This document shows positions 26,477-35,301 of a DNA stretch of 64,000 nt, in pieces. The position numbers were made by a program, and so were the translations under genes. The stretch comes from Longitalea luteola (GTDB lineage: Bacteria > Bacteroidota > Bacteroidia > Chitinophagales > Chitinophagaceae), in NCBI RefSeq assembly GCF_017356035.1, contig NZ_JAFIQX010000009.1:274380-338379 (forward strand), read 5' to 3'. The notes under the pieces were generated by a model. The model saw nothing but the letters and a program-made list of their open reading frames with translations. It was not told the DNA's origin and did no database searches. Positions within the stretch are counted from its first letter, which is position 1. Each line of letters begins with the position of its first letter.

Positions 26477-29400
26477 TTAGAAGGTTACATTCAACCCAAT
26501 AACAAAACTTTTCGTGCGGGGGTAAGCAGAATCATCCAGGCCTTTTCTTGTTGGATTGTTTGAATTGGCTACTTCAGGATCGTACCCGCTGTAGCTGGTA
26601 AATGTGTGAATATTGTTGAGCGTTGCATACAACCTTGTTTGGCTAATGCCGGCCTTTTTCAACAGATTCTTAGGCAACGAGTAGCCGAGGGTGATGGTGT
26701 TCAACCGAAGGAAGGAACCATCTTCCAGGTAATAATCAATAGGATCCGTAATGGCCTTGTTGTTATCTGAGTGCAGGCTCCACATGGCATCTGATGCATA
26801 CTGATTGGGATTCAGTTCGGCCAGGCGTTGCAGGTCAGTTGTTTCTTTTCCGGTGGCAGGATCGATCAACCGGAAACGGTTTGCCATTGGGGCCAGTGAA
26901 GTTTGGTTAGGCAGGTAGGGACCTAAAAAGCGACGGCTATTCGCATTGAACACTTTGTTTCCGGAAACGAAGTTCATGAAAATGTTCAGGTCAAATCCTT
27001 TGTACGTTAAGGTGTTTGTGATGCCGCCGATAAAATCGGGTTCACCGCTGCCCATGATAACACGGTCTTCAGTGCTCCATACGGGATTGCCTTTACCATC
27101 AACTTCGCCCTTAGGTGTTTTATATTTTACATCGCCGGGTTTTATATTCGCGGCATTACTTCCTTTCGGACGTGCAACGCCATCTTTTAACGTATAGGTG
27201 CCGTTTGCATTCTGATTAAAATCATCCGTGGTATATATACCATCATACTGGTAACCATAGAATTGCCCCAGCGGTTTACCTACTTCAACCACGAACATGT
27301 CAGAAGGTGGTAACCGGTCGGCGCCACTGAGCTGGATCACTCTCGACCTGTTGAATGAAATATTGAGGCTGGTTGTCCATGTAAGGTCTTTACTACGGAT
27401 GTTCTGGCTGTTTACGACAAACTCGAAACCACGGTTGCGGATAGAACCTACGTTCTGGAACTGGGTAGAGTAACCGGATGAGGCAGCAATGGTGGCTTCG
27501 AGTAACAGGTTATTCGATTGCTGGTTATAAAAATCGGCGGTCACATTTACCCTGTTGTTGAACATGGCCATGTCGAGACCAACGTTGAAAGAATTTGTTT
27601 TTTCCCATACCAGTTGATCATTAGCCAGGATACTGCCGGGGTACAAGGTATTCACTTCTTGCCTGTTGATGGCATAAAATCCACCGCCATAGGCTGTCAC
27701 AAACATATAGTCATCGATATTACAGTTACCGGTAGTACCATAACCCACGCGCAATTTCAACTGATCGAAGAATGTATTGCCTTTCATGAAGTCTTCCTGC
27801 GAGATGCGCCAGGCTGCAGATACCGAAGGTAATGCGCCCCACTGGTGACCGGGTGCAAACCTGGAAACACCGTCGCCGCGCATGGTGGCAGAGATGAGGT
27901 ATTTGTCGGCGTAACTATACATCACCCGGCCGAACACAGACACCAAACCGAACCTGTTCCTTCCCGATGATTTGGAAAAGAGGCGTCCTGCCATGCCAAC
28001 ATTGTTCAAGCCGAAGTTATTATCCGGAAAATCGGAGTAGGTATTATCCAGGTTCATAGATTCGCTGTAATATGTTTCCTGTCCCAACATCACGTTCAGG
28101 CTATGTTCGCCCAAATATTTTTTCCAGTTTAAGGTATTGGTTATTTGCCAGGAAAACTTTTCACTGTTATCGCGGCTTCCCCAGGGTCCGTTATAGGTTT
28201 GTGACGTTTTTGTACGGCCATCGTCCCAGTAGTCGTCACGCACCTGTTGCCACTGATAGCTGCCCGCGGTGCGCCAGGTGAGATCTTTTAAGATGTCGAT
28301 CTCGATACCGGCATTGGTGGTGTACTGCCGGGTGTATTTCGTTTGGGTTACTGCATCATTTGTGATGAGCGGATTATAAATATCGTATTGAGAGTCGTCG
28401 GCCTGCATGTCTTCACTTATGTCGGAATTGATCAACTGGTCATCCGTGAAGCGAACACCGCCGGTAACCGGTTGCAGAATGCTCAGTTTCAGTTGTCCGG
28501 CCATTGACCCACCCCCCTGCAACTTCATATTGTTGTAGTTGGTATTGAAGTCTACCCGGATGCGGTCAGAAACCTTATGATTGAGCTTTGCGCGTACGTT
28601 GGTCCTGTTGAAACCATGTTTGGCCAAAATACCTTCCTGACCTACGTGGTTTACATTCAGCAACATTTTTGTTTTGTCATTGCCACCGCTAATGGTTACA
28701 CCGTGGCTTTTCAATAAGGCAGAACCGCCAAAAACGAGGTCCTGCCAGTCGATACCAGGTACTGAACCATAAGTATTATGAATATAATCTGCTGCTCCTG
28801 TATAAAAATTGGGATCGTTGATGTTGCCGCCAAAATTCTTGGCCCATTTATCGGGCCGGCCGGCCAGCATCTGCAATTCGTACTGGTAATCTACATACTG
28901 TTCAGGATTCAGGAGGTTGAGTTTGTTGGCGAGTTTCTCGAAACTTACATACCCATTATATGTGACCTGGGTCTTTCCGCTTTTGCCGGATTTGGTTGTA
29001 ACGAGAATTACGCCGTTTGAACCCCGGGCACCATAGATGGCGGTAGCAGAGGCGTCTTTCATTACATCGATGGTCTCGATATCGTTCATGTCTATATTCC
29101 TGAGACCATCATCCATCTGAAAACCGTCAACAATATACAAGGGACTGTTACCCTGCGTGATGGAAGTTCCACCGCGTACAGTAATATTGATATCGGCACC
29201 GGGTGCACCGCTTTGGGTAACGACATTTACGCCGGCGATTTTACCGGTGATGGCCTGTGCGGCTGATGTTACCGGAATTTTTGCGATCTCGGCCCCGCTT
29301 ACAGATGCCGTTGCACCCGTAAGGTCTTTTTTTCTGGCCGAACCATAACCGATGACCACCACTTCGTTCAATGATTTATCCTGCGCTTCCAGGGTAATGT

Positions 29401-29719
29401 TGAACGTAGTGGAACCGCCCACGGGTATTGTGCGGGTTATATAACCGATAAAAGAAATTTCCAGCGAGGCATTTCTATCAGGCACAACCAGAGAGAATTT
29501 TCCATTCTTGTCGGTCAGTGTGCCCGAGTTTGTTCCCTGCACTGCCACATTAACACCTTCCAGTGGTCCTGATTTATCTTCAACAGTACCGGAAACCGTG
29601 ATGTTACTCTGTGCAAAGGAGGAAGCCGAAAAAATAAAGGTAAAAAAGACTAATAAAAACTTGGAGAGATGGGCAAAGGGATAATACAATGCAGCCCGCG
29701 CATGTAAGCACTTTATCAT
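26477..29719 (-). CDS. SusC/RagA TonB-dependent receptor without STN domain
   Basis: A 1080-residue receptor: signal peptide (ending Ser-Ser-Phe-Ala-Gln), carboxypeptidase-like domain (about 40-115), plug (Val-Val-Val-Ile-Gly-Tyr-Gly, Leu-Tyr-Ile-Val-Asp-Gly-Phe, Thr-Ala-Ile-Tyr-Gly-Ala-Arg-Gly-Ser-Asn-Gly-Val-Ile) and barrel ending Val-Ile-Gly-Leu-Asn-Val-Thr-Phe. Lack of an STN domain matches the lack of a sigma/fecR module here, so regulation must come from elsewhere. susD follows after 22 bp. The substrate is unknown. Confidence 0.95.
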   Translation of the reverse strand: MIKCLHARAALYYPFAHLSKFLLVFFTFIFSASSFAQSNITVSGTVEDKSGPLEGVNVAVQGTNSGTLTDKNGKFSLVVPDRNASLEISFIGYITRTIPVGGSTTFNITLEAQDKSLNEVVVIGYGSARKKDLTGATASVSGAEIAKIPVTSAAQAITGKIAGVNVVTQSGAPGADINITVRGGTSITQGNSPLYIVDGFQMDDGLRNIDMNDIETIDVMKDASATAIYGARGSNGVILVTTKSGKSGKTQVTYNGYVSFEKLANKLNLLNPEQYVDYQYELQMLAGRPDKWAKNFGGNINDPNFYTGAADYIHNTYGSVPGIDWQDLVFGGSALLKSHGVTISGGNDKTKMLLNVNHVGQEGILAKHGFNRTNVRAKLNHKVSDRIRVDFNTNYNNMKLQGGGSMAGQLKLSILQPVTGGVRFTDDQLINSDISEDMQADDSQYDIYNPLITNDAVTQTKYTRQYTTNAGIEIDILKDLTWRTAGSYQWQQVRDDYWDDGRTKTSQTYNGPWGSRDNSEKFSWQITNTLNWKKYLGEHSLNVMLGQETYYSESMNLDNTYSDFPDNNFGLNNVGMAGRLFSKSSGRNRFGLVSVFGRVMYSYADKYLISATMRGDGVSRFAPGHQWGALPSVSAAWRISQEDFMKGNTFFDQLKLRVGYGTTGNCNIDDYMFVTAYGGGFYAINRQEVNTLYPGSILANDQLVWEKTNSFNVGLDMAMFNNRVNVTADFYNQQSNNLLLEATIAASSGYSTQFQNVGSIRNRGFEFVVNSQNIRSKDLTWTTSLNISFNRSRVIQLSGADRLPPSDMFVVEVGKPLGQFYGYQYDGIYTTDDFNQNANGTYTLKDGVARPKGSNAANIKPGDVKYKTPKGEVDGKGNPVWSTEDRVIMGSGEPDFIGGITNTLTYKGFDLNIFMNFVSGNKVFNANSRRFLGPYLPNQTSLAPMANRFRLIDPATGKETTDLQRLAELNPNQYASDAMWSLHSDNNKAITDPIDYYLEDGSFLRLNTITLGYSLPKNLLKKAGISQTRLYATLNNIHTFTSYSGYDPEVANSNNPTRKGLDDSAYPRTKSFVIGLNVTF

Positions 29720-29835
29720 ATAGCAGCGTTTATAGTTACGTAATTACAGGCTCAAGGTATTGAGGTGTATTTTATTAAGCATCCTGAACCATCCTGATAA
29801 TTTTACAATATCATAATTAGCCCACTATAAAAAAA

Positions 29836-29856
29836 TGCCCCGGGAGTGCCGGGGCA
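29836..29856 (-). terminator. rho-independent terminator of the kefF-kefC pair
   Basis: TGCCCCGG/CCGGGGCA stem, 5-base loop, then T7 in minus orientation. It lies 33 bp downstream of the antiporter stop and insulates the SusC promoter region that follows. Confidence 0.88.
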
Positions 29857-29889
29857 GTTATACTTTCTGGAAAACAAACAGCAAATTCT

Positions 29890-31791
29890 TCAGGCTGTTG
29901 CATCACCGTTTGTCATGGTGCGCGCTTCTTCCCTCAAGGAATCGGGATCCCAGGAGATGTCTGCATCGCTGAGCAGGTTCTGCCTGTCTGACTGAATGGT
30001 AGCCTCTATTTCCTCAATATGTTTTTTTGCTTCTACCACATAATCCTCGGGGTTACGTATAGCCGACAACCGTTTCAGATTTGCCTCATCATACTTATGA
30101 AAATTCTTGGCGAGGCGTTTGGCGGTATATTTCCTGTATCCCATCAATGTCATTACATCTACCCCCACGCGCAGGCTGGTGTCGAGCGTTTCTCGATAGA
30201 TATGTAACATACCGGCGTTCATCAGATCATAGGCATCGTACCGGTCAGCAGCGCGCACCAACATGTGCAGGTGCGGGAAATGTTTTTTTACTGTTTCGAT
30301 CATCTCCAGCCGCTTTTCGGGAGAATTGATGGCGATGACAATGATCTTCGCTTCAGCTGCGCCTGCAGCACGTAAGAGATCGTCCCTGGATGCATCACCG
30401 TAAAAAACTTTAAATCCCAGATTCCGCAATGCATCTACCCGGTCTGAATCCAGGTCGAGGTAAGTGGCCGGGATCTTATTTGCCCGCAGAAAACGCCCGA
30501 TCACACTTCCGAAATGACCAAACCCCGCAATGATGACGGGATTCTTTTCATCAATTTCGTCGGCAGGTCTTTCTTCCAGCTCGTCGGTGCCCACTCTCGG
30601 CAGGATCAGTTTCTCGTTCAGCAGGATGATCAGGGGTGTCAGCGCCATGCTGATCGCAACCACGGCCGTCATTATACTCGTTGTTTGGGCTGACAGGATG
30701 CCCTGCTGCAGCGAAAAAGAGAAGAGTACAAATGCAAATTCGCCCACCTGGGTGAGACTGAATGAAAAAATAAAATTCTGCTCGGTACTGATCTTAAAGA
30801 CCTTTCCCAGCAGCAACAATACAAGCACTTTAACGGCGATCAATATTGCTACCCACAGCAATATTTCACGAAACTGCTGGCTAACGAGGTTAAAATCTAT
30901 GGAAGCGCCCACCGCCATGAAAAACACCCCGAGCAACAATCCTTTAAACGGTTCTATATCACTTTCCAGCTCATGTTTGTATTCACTATTGGCCAGCACA
31001 ACACCCGCCAAAAACGCCCCAAGCGCAGGGCTTAAGCCGATCTGCGTCATTAACACGGCAATACCCACGATGATCAGGAGCGCCGATGCCGTAAAGATCT
31101 CCCGCATTTTGGTTTTGGCCACAATTCGCAACAGCGGCCGGATGGCGATTCTGCCCACGGCAATAATAGCAGCGATGGAGCCCAGTACGATCACGGCATG
31201 TAACCACGCAGGCTGCCCTTCTACCCAGTTTGTTACTCCATGTGAACCGGAGGTGTCGCCATGTACAACCTGCAAGGTGGCCAGTAAAGGGAAAAGACCC
31301 AGCATCGGGATCACGGCTATATCCTGGAACAACAATACCGAAAAGGCGCTTTGTCCGGCAGACGTTTTCATCAACCCTTTTTCTGAAAGTGTTTGCAGCA
31401 CAATGGCGGTTGATGACAATGACAGGATCATACCCAGCGCCAATGCCTGCTGCCATGCAAAATGTAAAAGCATGGCAATGCCGGCAATCACCACGGTGGT
31501 GAGGATCACCTGCAATCCGCCCAGACCGAGAATAGATTTCCGAAGTTTCCACAACAGCTCAGGTTCCAGTTCCAATCCGATCAAGAATAACATCATTACT
31601 ACACCAAATTCAGCAAAATGCATAATGTCCTGTCCCTCCTGCCCTACAAAGCCCAATACAAAAGGTCCGATAATAACACCTGCGATCAGGTAACCCAACA
31701 CAGAGCCCAGGCCAGACTTTTTTGCCAGGGGCACAAATAAAACCGCTGCGCCCAAAAACACCAATGCCGTCGAAAAAAATGATTGATCCAT
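29890..31791 (-). CDS. KefB/KefC-type CPA2 K+/H+ antiporter with RCK domain
   Basis: A 633-residue protein. The N-terminal membrane domain (about 1-385) has the CPA2 motifs Gly-Leu-Glu-Leu-Glu-Pro and Leu-Phe-Gln-Asp-Ile-Ala-Val-Ile-Pro. The TrkA-N/RCK nucleotide-binding domain begins near residue 415 (Val-Ile-Ile-Ala-Gly-Phe-Gly-His-Phe-Gly-Ser-Val). The HALLDK-type loop of glutathione-gated KefC is not obvious. Its ATG is separated by a single base from the stop of the NAD(P)H-oxidoreductase gene, matching known KefF-KefC pairs that control K+ efflux during electrophile stress. Confidence 0.9.
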   Translation of the reverse strand: MDQSFFSTALVFLGAAVLFVPLAKKSGLGSVLGYLIAGVIIGPFVLGFVGQEGQDIMHFAEFGVVMMLFLIGLELEPELLWKLRKSILGLGGLQVILTTVVIAGIAMLLHFAWQQALALGMILSLSSTAIVLQTLSEKGLMKTSAGQSAFSVLLFQDIAVIPMLGLFPLLATLQVVHGDTSGSHGVTNWVEGQPAWLHAVIVLGSIAAIIAVGRIAIRPLLRIVAKTKMREIFTASALLIIVGIAVLMTQIGLSPALGAFLAGVVLANSEYKHELESDIEPFKGLLLGVFFMAVGASIDFNLVSQQFREILLWVAILIAVKVLVLLLLGKVFKISTEQNFIFSFSLTQVGEFAFVLFSFSLQQGILSAQTTSIMTAVVAISMALTPLIILLNEKLILPRVGTDELEERPADEIDEKNPVIIAGFGHFGSVIGRFLRANKIPATYLDLDSDRVDALRNLGFKVFYGDASRDDLLRAAGAAEAKIIVIAINSPEKRLEMIETVKKHFPHLHMLVRAADRYDAYDLMNAGMLHIYRETLDTSLRVGVDVMTLMGYRKYTAKRLAKNFHKYDEANLKRLSAIRNPEDYVVEAKKHIEEIEATIQSDRQNLLSDADISWDPDSLREEARTMTNGDATA

Positions 31792-31792
31792 A

Positions 31793-32401
31793 TTATGCCA
31801 GATTGCTTTGGGAAATTTCTATAAGGTCGTTTAAACGGGAAACCTGCATCATTTTATCTTCTTTGATGTCGCCCGCTCTCATTTTCAACAAAAGTTGTTT
31901 GTATAATGCTGCGTATTCTATTATTTGAGGCAGGTCCATTTTATGGGATCCGGCCACCCAGAATGGCGGCCAATAGGTCATTTTGCACAGTTCGGCAGTT
32001 CTTTCATACGGTCTCAGCACGTCGGCAATGGTACAATGCTGATATCCTTCCCGCTGGTAGGCGCCCATGCCACCACCGGAAGAAATTACATTAAAGATCT
32101 TTTTTCCGCTTAATGCAAAACCCGTTTTCCCATAAGCCCAGCCATGTTCCAGCACCAGGTCCTGCCATTGTTTTAGCAGTGCGGGGGCGCTGTACCAATA
32201 GAGCGGATGTTGCCAGATGATAATATCGTGCGCAAGCAATAATTGTTGTTCTCTTTTAACGTCTATATCAAAGTCGGGGTAATTTTCATACAGATCGTTG
32301 ACGGTTATGTCGTCAACCTGGGGTATATATTTGAGCAGCGTTTTATGCACGCGGGATTTTTCCAGCACCGGATGCGCAAAATTGATCAGGATCTTATTCA
32401 T
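31793..32401 (-). CDS. KefF/KefG-like flavodoxin-fold NAD(P)H oxidoreductase
   Basis: With the start at 32401 (Met-Asn-Lys-Ile-Leu-Ile-Asn-Phe-Ala-His-Pro) it has 202 residues, the normal length for the NQO2/KefF family. Motifs are the N-terminal FMN loop (Ala-His-Pro-x-x-x-x-Ser), Trp-Gln-His-Pro-Leu-Tyr-Trp-Tyr-Ser-Ala-Pro-Ala-Leu-Leu-Lys and the Ser-Ser-Gly-Gly-Gly segment. It is the ancillary subunit of the antiporter directly downstream. A longer frame to 32524 crosses an upstream hairpin and is rejected. Confidence 0.88.
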   Translation of the reverse strand: MNKILINFAHPVLEKSRVHKTLLKYIPQVDDITVNDLYENYPDFDIDVKREQQLLLAHDIIIWQHPLYWYSAPALLKQWQDLVLEHGWAYGKTGFALSGKKIFNVISSGGGMGAYQREGYQHCTIADVLRPYERTAELCKMTYWPPFWVAGSHKMDLPQIIEYAALYKQLLLKMRAGDIKEDKMMQVSRLNDLIEISQSNLA

Positions 32402-32478
32402 ACAGTCTACCGCATTTATTCCACAACTTAAGTGAAATTCGTTTTTTTCCAAAAAATGTGCGGGTGGTGTATAATGGC

Positions 32479-32510
32479 AGACAGCCCCGCCGGTACTGTC
32501 GGGGCTGTCT
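32479..32510. promoter_or_regulatory. GC-rich hairpin upstream of kefF
   Basis: An 11-bp perfect stem (AGACAGCCCCG, 32479-32489 with 32500-32510) lies 78 bp upstream of the oxidoreductase start. No T-run follows in either orientation nearby, so it is either a weak terminator backing up the one at 32531-32548 or a leader structure. Confidence 0.45.
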
Positions 32511-32530
32511 GGAATGTGGCGCATTAAAAA

Positions 32531-32548
32531 ACCGCCTGTGATAGCGGC
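32531..32548 (-). terminator. terminator of locus 3
   Basis: In minus orientation a short GCCGC/GCGGT stem is followed by a T6 run. It lies 34 bp after the stop of the DUF6528-like gene and probably ends the SusC-SusD-lipoprotein transcript. Confidence 0.65.
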
Positions 32549-32582
32549 TTATAGGTGAATAGTTTAATAGGCGCGACCTTAT

Positions 32583-33578
32583 CTACTTACACTGCCTTAT
32601 TTCGTTGTTAGCCGGATAGCTGAACGCATTCGGCAGCACCCAGCGCGCTTTATAAATTTTCAATCCCGCTTCATAGAAAACTCCGTTGCCTTTGGCATCA
32701 ATTACCTCATCGGTCCACCAGGATTCTTTAGGCCGGATAATGATCACCGGGAAGTCGGCCGGGCCTGATGATACACTTTTAATGTTAGCCTGGATACCGT
32801 CGGCCTGGATAAGCTTTTTATCGGCCAGCATGAATTTATAAACATTGGTTGTATTGGTAAGCCACAAAGCCTCTTCGTTGTAAACCGGGAACAGGTCATG
32901 TGCTTCTTTACCTGGTAACGGCAGCGTTTCAACCGGTTCCAGGTCGGGTTGGGCGCAATTGAAATTATAGCGGAAAGATTTCAACTCCTTTCCTGCCGCC
33001 GTCCATAATAACTGGTTCTTATGGTCCCACACGACATTGTGGCCGAAATCGATCGGGATCTTTTTGGTATATACATTAGCAGGAAAATGAAGCGTATCTA
33101 CTTTGAATAACATCAGGTAATTTCCCGTGCTGGAAGCGCTTACAATATTGCCGTCGGGTAATAATTCTGCTGAATGCGTATTACCGCCTGCAAATGCATA
33201 CCACACTGTTTTTTTATCGGCAATACGAATGAGCGCCACGCCGCCCCCTGATGCATTGGTTAAAATGTATTTGCCATTATATACGATCTTGGCTTCGCTG
33301 ATATTGTTGAACCACGCATAATGCGCCGCCTGCACGTTGGATGACTGCGGCGTCCACTGCCAGAAAATTTTCTTTGAGGGAACATCTGCTATGGCTACCC
33401 GCTGTTGTGCCTGCTCTGACAGCACGATGCACTTTTTACAATCTGCCACAGAAGCCGGTGGATCGGGTTCGGTAACAGGCGGTGTTACGGGAGGTGTTAC
33501 TGGTTCACCGCTTCCTTTTTTGGCGCAGGCCACAGAGATCACAGCGAAGAAGAAGGTCAGGCTGATAATTTTCTTCAT
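32583..33578 (-). CDS. DUF6528-like beta-propeller lipoprotein
   Basis: A 331-residue protein (start 33578), lipobox Val-Ile-Ser-Val-Ala-Cys, then a proline-rich linker with three PPVT-type repeats. The body has repeated beta-strand blades with Ala-Gly-Gly-Asn-Thr-His-Ser-Ala-Glu-Leu-Leu-Pro-Asp-Gly-Asn-Ile-Val and Phe-Gly-His-Asn-Val-Val-Trp-Asp, matching what I recall of DUF6528 proteins, which are frequent in Bacteroidota polysaccharide loci. The function is unknown; a surface carbohydrate-binding role is likely by context. It is the last gene of locus 3, 117 bp after susD. Confidence 0.7.
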   Translation of the reverse strand: MKKIISLTFFFAVISVACAKKGSGEPVTPPVTPPVTEPDPPASVADCKKCIVLSEQAQQRVAIADVPSKKIFWQWTPQSSNVQAAHYAWFNNISEAKIVYNGKYILTNASGGGVALIRIADKKTVWYAFAGGNTHSAELLPDGNIVSASSTGNYLMLFKVDTLHFPANVYTKKIPIDFGHNVVWDHKNQLLWTAAGKELKSFRYNFNCAQPDLEPVETLPLPGKEAHDLFPVYNEEALWLTNTTNVYKFMLADKKLIQADGIQANIKSVSSGPADFPVIIIRPKESWWTDEVIDAKGNGVFYEAGLKIYKARWVLPNAFSYPANNEIRQCK

Positions 33579-33625
33579 GGTATGAATATGCTGTTTCAAG
33601 ATCGTACGCTTTTAGAGTACGGATC

Positions 33626-33681
33626 GGCGGATCGATGAATGCAACAATTCGAAACACAAATTTGTAGATCCATGATCCGCC
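33626..33681. repeat. inverted repeat between susD and the DUF6528-like gene
   Basis: GGCGGATC (33626-33633) and GATCCGCC (33674-33681) enclose 40 bp. Additional CGGATC and GATCCATGATCC copies suggest a small short-period repeat cluster. It may form an mRNA hairpin that modulates the last gene of the operon. Confidence 0.45.
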
Positions 33682-33695
33682 AATTCGTAATGATA

Positions 33696-35279
33696 TTAAT
33701 AGTTCTTTGTTTGCTCGAGGTTGGGATTCAGGTCACGCTGAACCTGTGACACCGGCCACCAGTAATCACGATCCTTGTTAAAGTTGCGGGTTACCATGGG
33801 CAGGTTTTGCGAATTGTACACGGCGCCCGGCATTACGTTCTCTGCAATCTTCCACCGGCGGATATCGGTATAATAGAATCCTTCAAAAGCAAATTCTATT
33901 CTGCGCTCATGCCGAATGATCTCGCGCATTTCCTCTTTTGTCTTTCCGGCTGGTATTTCGTGGGGCGACAATCCGGCGCGTTCCCGGATCCTGTTTACAG
34001 CATTGTACACTGATGCATCGGGACCAACGGCTTCATTCTGCGCTTCCGCATACATCAACAGCACATCTGCATAACGGATCACCATATAATTGATCTCTGA
34101 ACGGCCGGCCTGGTTGATAAGGTTGCTATTGGCCTCCTTGTCGTAAATGCTGTATTTCTTTACGCCATAACCGGTTTGTTTAAACGGTTCCGTTGTGGTG
34201 GTCACTTTCCCAATATAGGTATCACCCGGATATACAATCGTCTGGTACATGCGGGGATCGCGGTCTACATAAGGCGTAGCCGGATTGTATAATGGTGATT
34301 GTGCCGGTGGCAGCCCATCTCTCATATCATAGGCATCGATAATGCTGCGCAGCGGCGCATTTGTATTGTATTGCCGGTTGATGAGGTCGAAAGCACTGCC
34401 CAGGCCGGGGGTAGTTATTGAATATTGTACATCAAAAACAGTTTCTACGCTGTTTTCATTGGCCGGTAAAAACAATGCACGATAATTGGGAAACAGGTTG
34501 TAACCTGTGCCTGGAAGGTCTATCACCGCTTTGGCAGCAGCAGCAGCGGCAGCCCATTTGGTAACATCATTACTGGTATTCACGAGCGGACTGGCTTCGA
34601 ACAACAAGACACGGGCTTTCAAAGCCAGGGCAGCACCTTTGGTAGCGCGGCCGATATCACCGCCGGTAAATTTCACGGGAAGAACTGCAGCTGCTTCATC
34701 GAGGTCTTTGAGTACCTGCTGCACCACTTCGGCCCGGGGCGTACGGGGCAGCGTTCCCTGCGTTTCGAGGTTGGGCTCATCCAAAATCAGGGGAGCATCG
34801 CCGTAATACGTTGCCAGCAGCGAATAGAACAGGGCGCGCAGGAATTTCGCTTCTGCTTTCATCCGGTTCTTCAGGGCATCAGCCATTGCGATTTGATCGA
34901 TGCGTGCTAATAAGGTGTTGGCCCGGCCTATGCCGCGGTAACTATCAAGCCAGCGCTGCTCGATGATCCCGCCAATAAAATTACCAGTGGTGGCATTGGC
35001 CGCATTATGCGTTCCTAATGCAATAGCATCAAAGCCCGCGGAATTATCATAGTTATACGCGTTGGGTGTAGCTGTTTCTTCCCAAAGCGGTGTGGCGTAG
35101 CCAAAAATGCCGTTGAAAGTCAAAGCCTGGTAACAACCGCTTAAGGCTGCCATGGCGTTTTTCTCCGATGTCCAGTAAGTATCTTGTGTGTACCTGTCGT
35201 TGGGTTTACTATCGAATTCTTTCTTCGTACAACCGTTCAACACAGCACCTGTTATAATGACAAATAATAATTTTTTCAT
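33696..35279 (-). CDS. SusD/RagB family lipoprotein (locus 3)
   Basis: A 527-residue SusD homologue, lipobox Val-Leu-Asn-Gly-Cys-Thr-Lys-Lys. Signatures are Phe-Asp-Ser-Lys-Pro-Asn-Asp-Arg-Tyr, Ala-Lys-Phe-Leu-Arg-Ala-Leu-Phe-Tyr, Val-Ile-Arg-Tyr-Ala-Asp-Val-Leu-Leu-Met-Tyr-Ala-Glu-Ala-Gln-Asn-Glu, Ile-Arg-His-Glu-Arg-Arg-Ile-Glu-Phe-Ala-Phe-Glu-Gly and a C-terminal Leu-Asn-Pro-Asn-Leu. It starts 22 bp after the locus 3 susC and is its ligand-binding partner. Confidence 0.95.
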   Translation of the reverse strand: MKKLLFVIITGAVLNGCTKKEFDSKPNDRYTQDTYWTSEKNAMAALSGCYQALTFNGIFGYATPLWEETATPNAYNYDNSAGFDAIALGTHNAANATTGNFIGGIIEQRWLDSYRGIGRANTLLARIDQIAMADALKNRMKAEAKFLRALFYSLLATYYGDAPLILDEPNLETQGTLPRTPRAEVVQQVLKDLDEAAAVLPVKFTGGDIGRATKGAALALKARVLLFEASPLVNTSNDVTKWAAAAAAAKAVIDLPGTGYNLFPNYRALFLPANENSVETVFDVQYSITTPGLGSAFDLINRQYNTNAPLRSIIDAYDMRDGLPPAQSPLYNPATPYVDRDPRMYQTIVYPGDTYIGKVTTTTEPFKQTGYGVKKYSIYDKEANSNLINQAGRSEINYMVIRYADVLLMYAEAQNEAVGPDASVYNAVNRIRERAGLSPHEIPAGKTKEEMREIIRHERRIEFAFEGFYYTDIRRWKIAENVMPGAVYNSQNLPMVTRNFNKDRDYWWPVSQVQRDLNPNLEQTKNY

Positions 35280-35301
35280 CTGAATCTTATTTCAGGGATG
35301 A

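Noticed and set aside
30530..31693. 387-codon open frame on the plus strand
   Set aside because: It lies wholly opposite the KefC-type antiporter gene; its product is Ser/Thr/Asn/Pro-rich with no domain, as expected of an antisense shadow.
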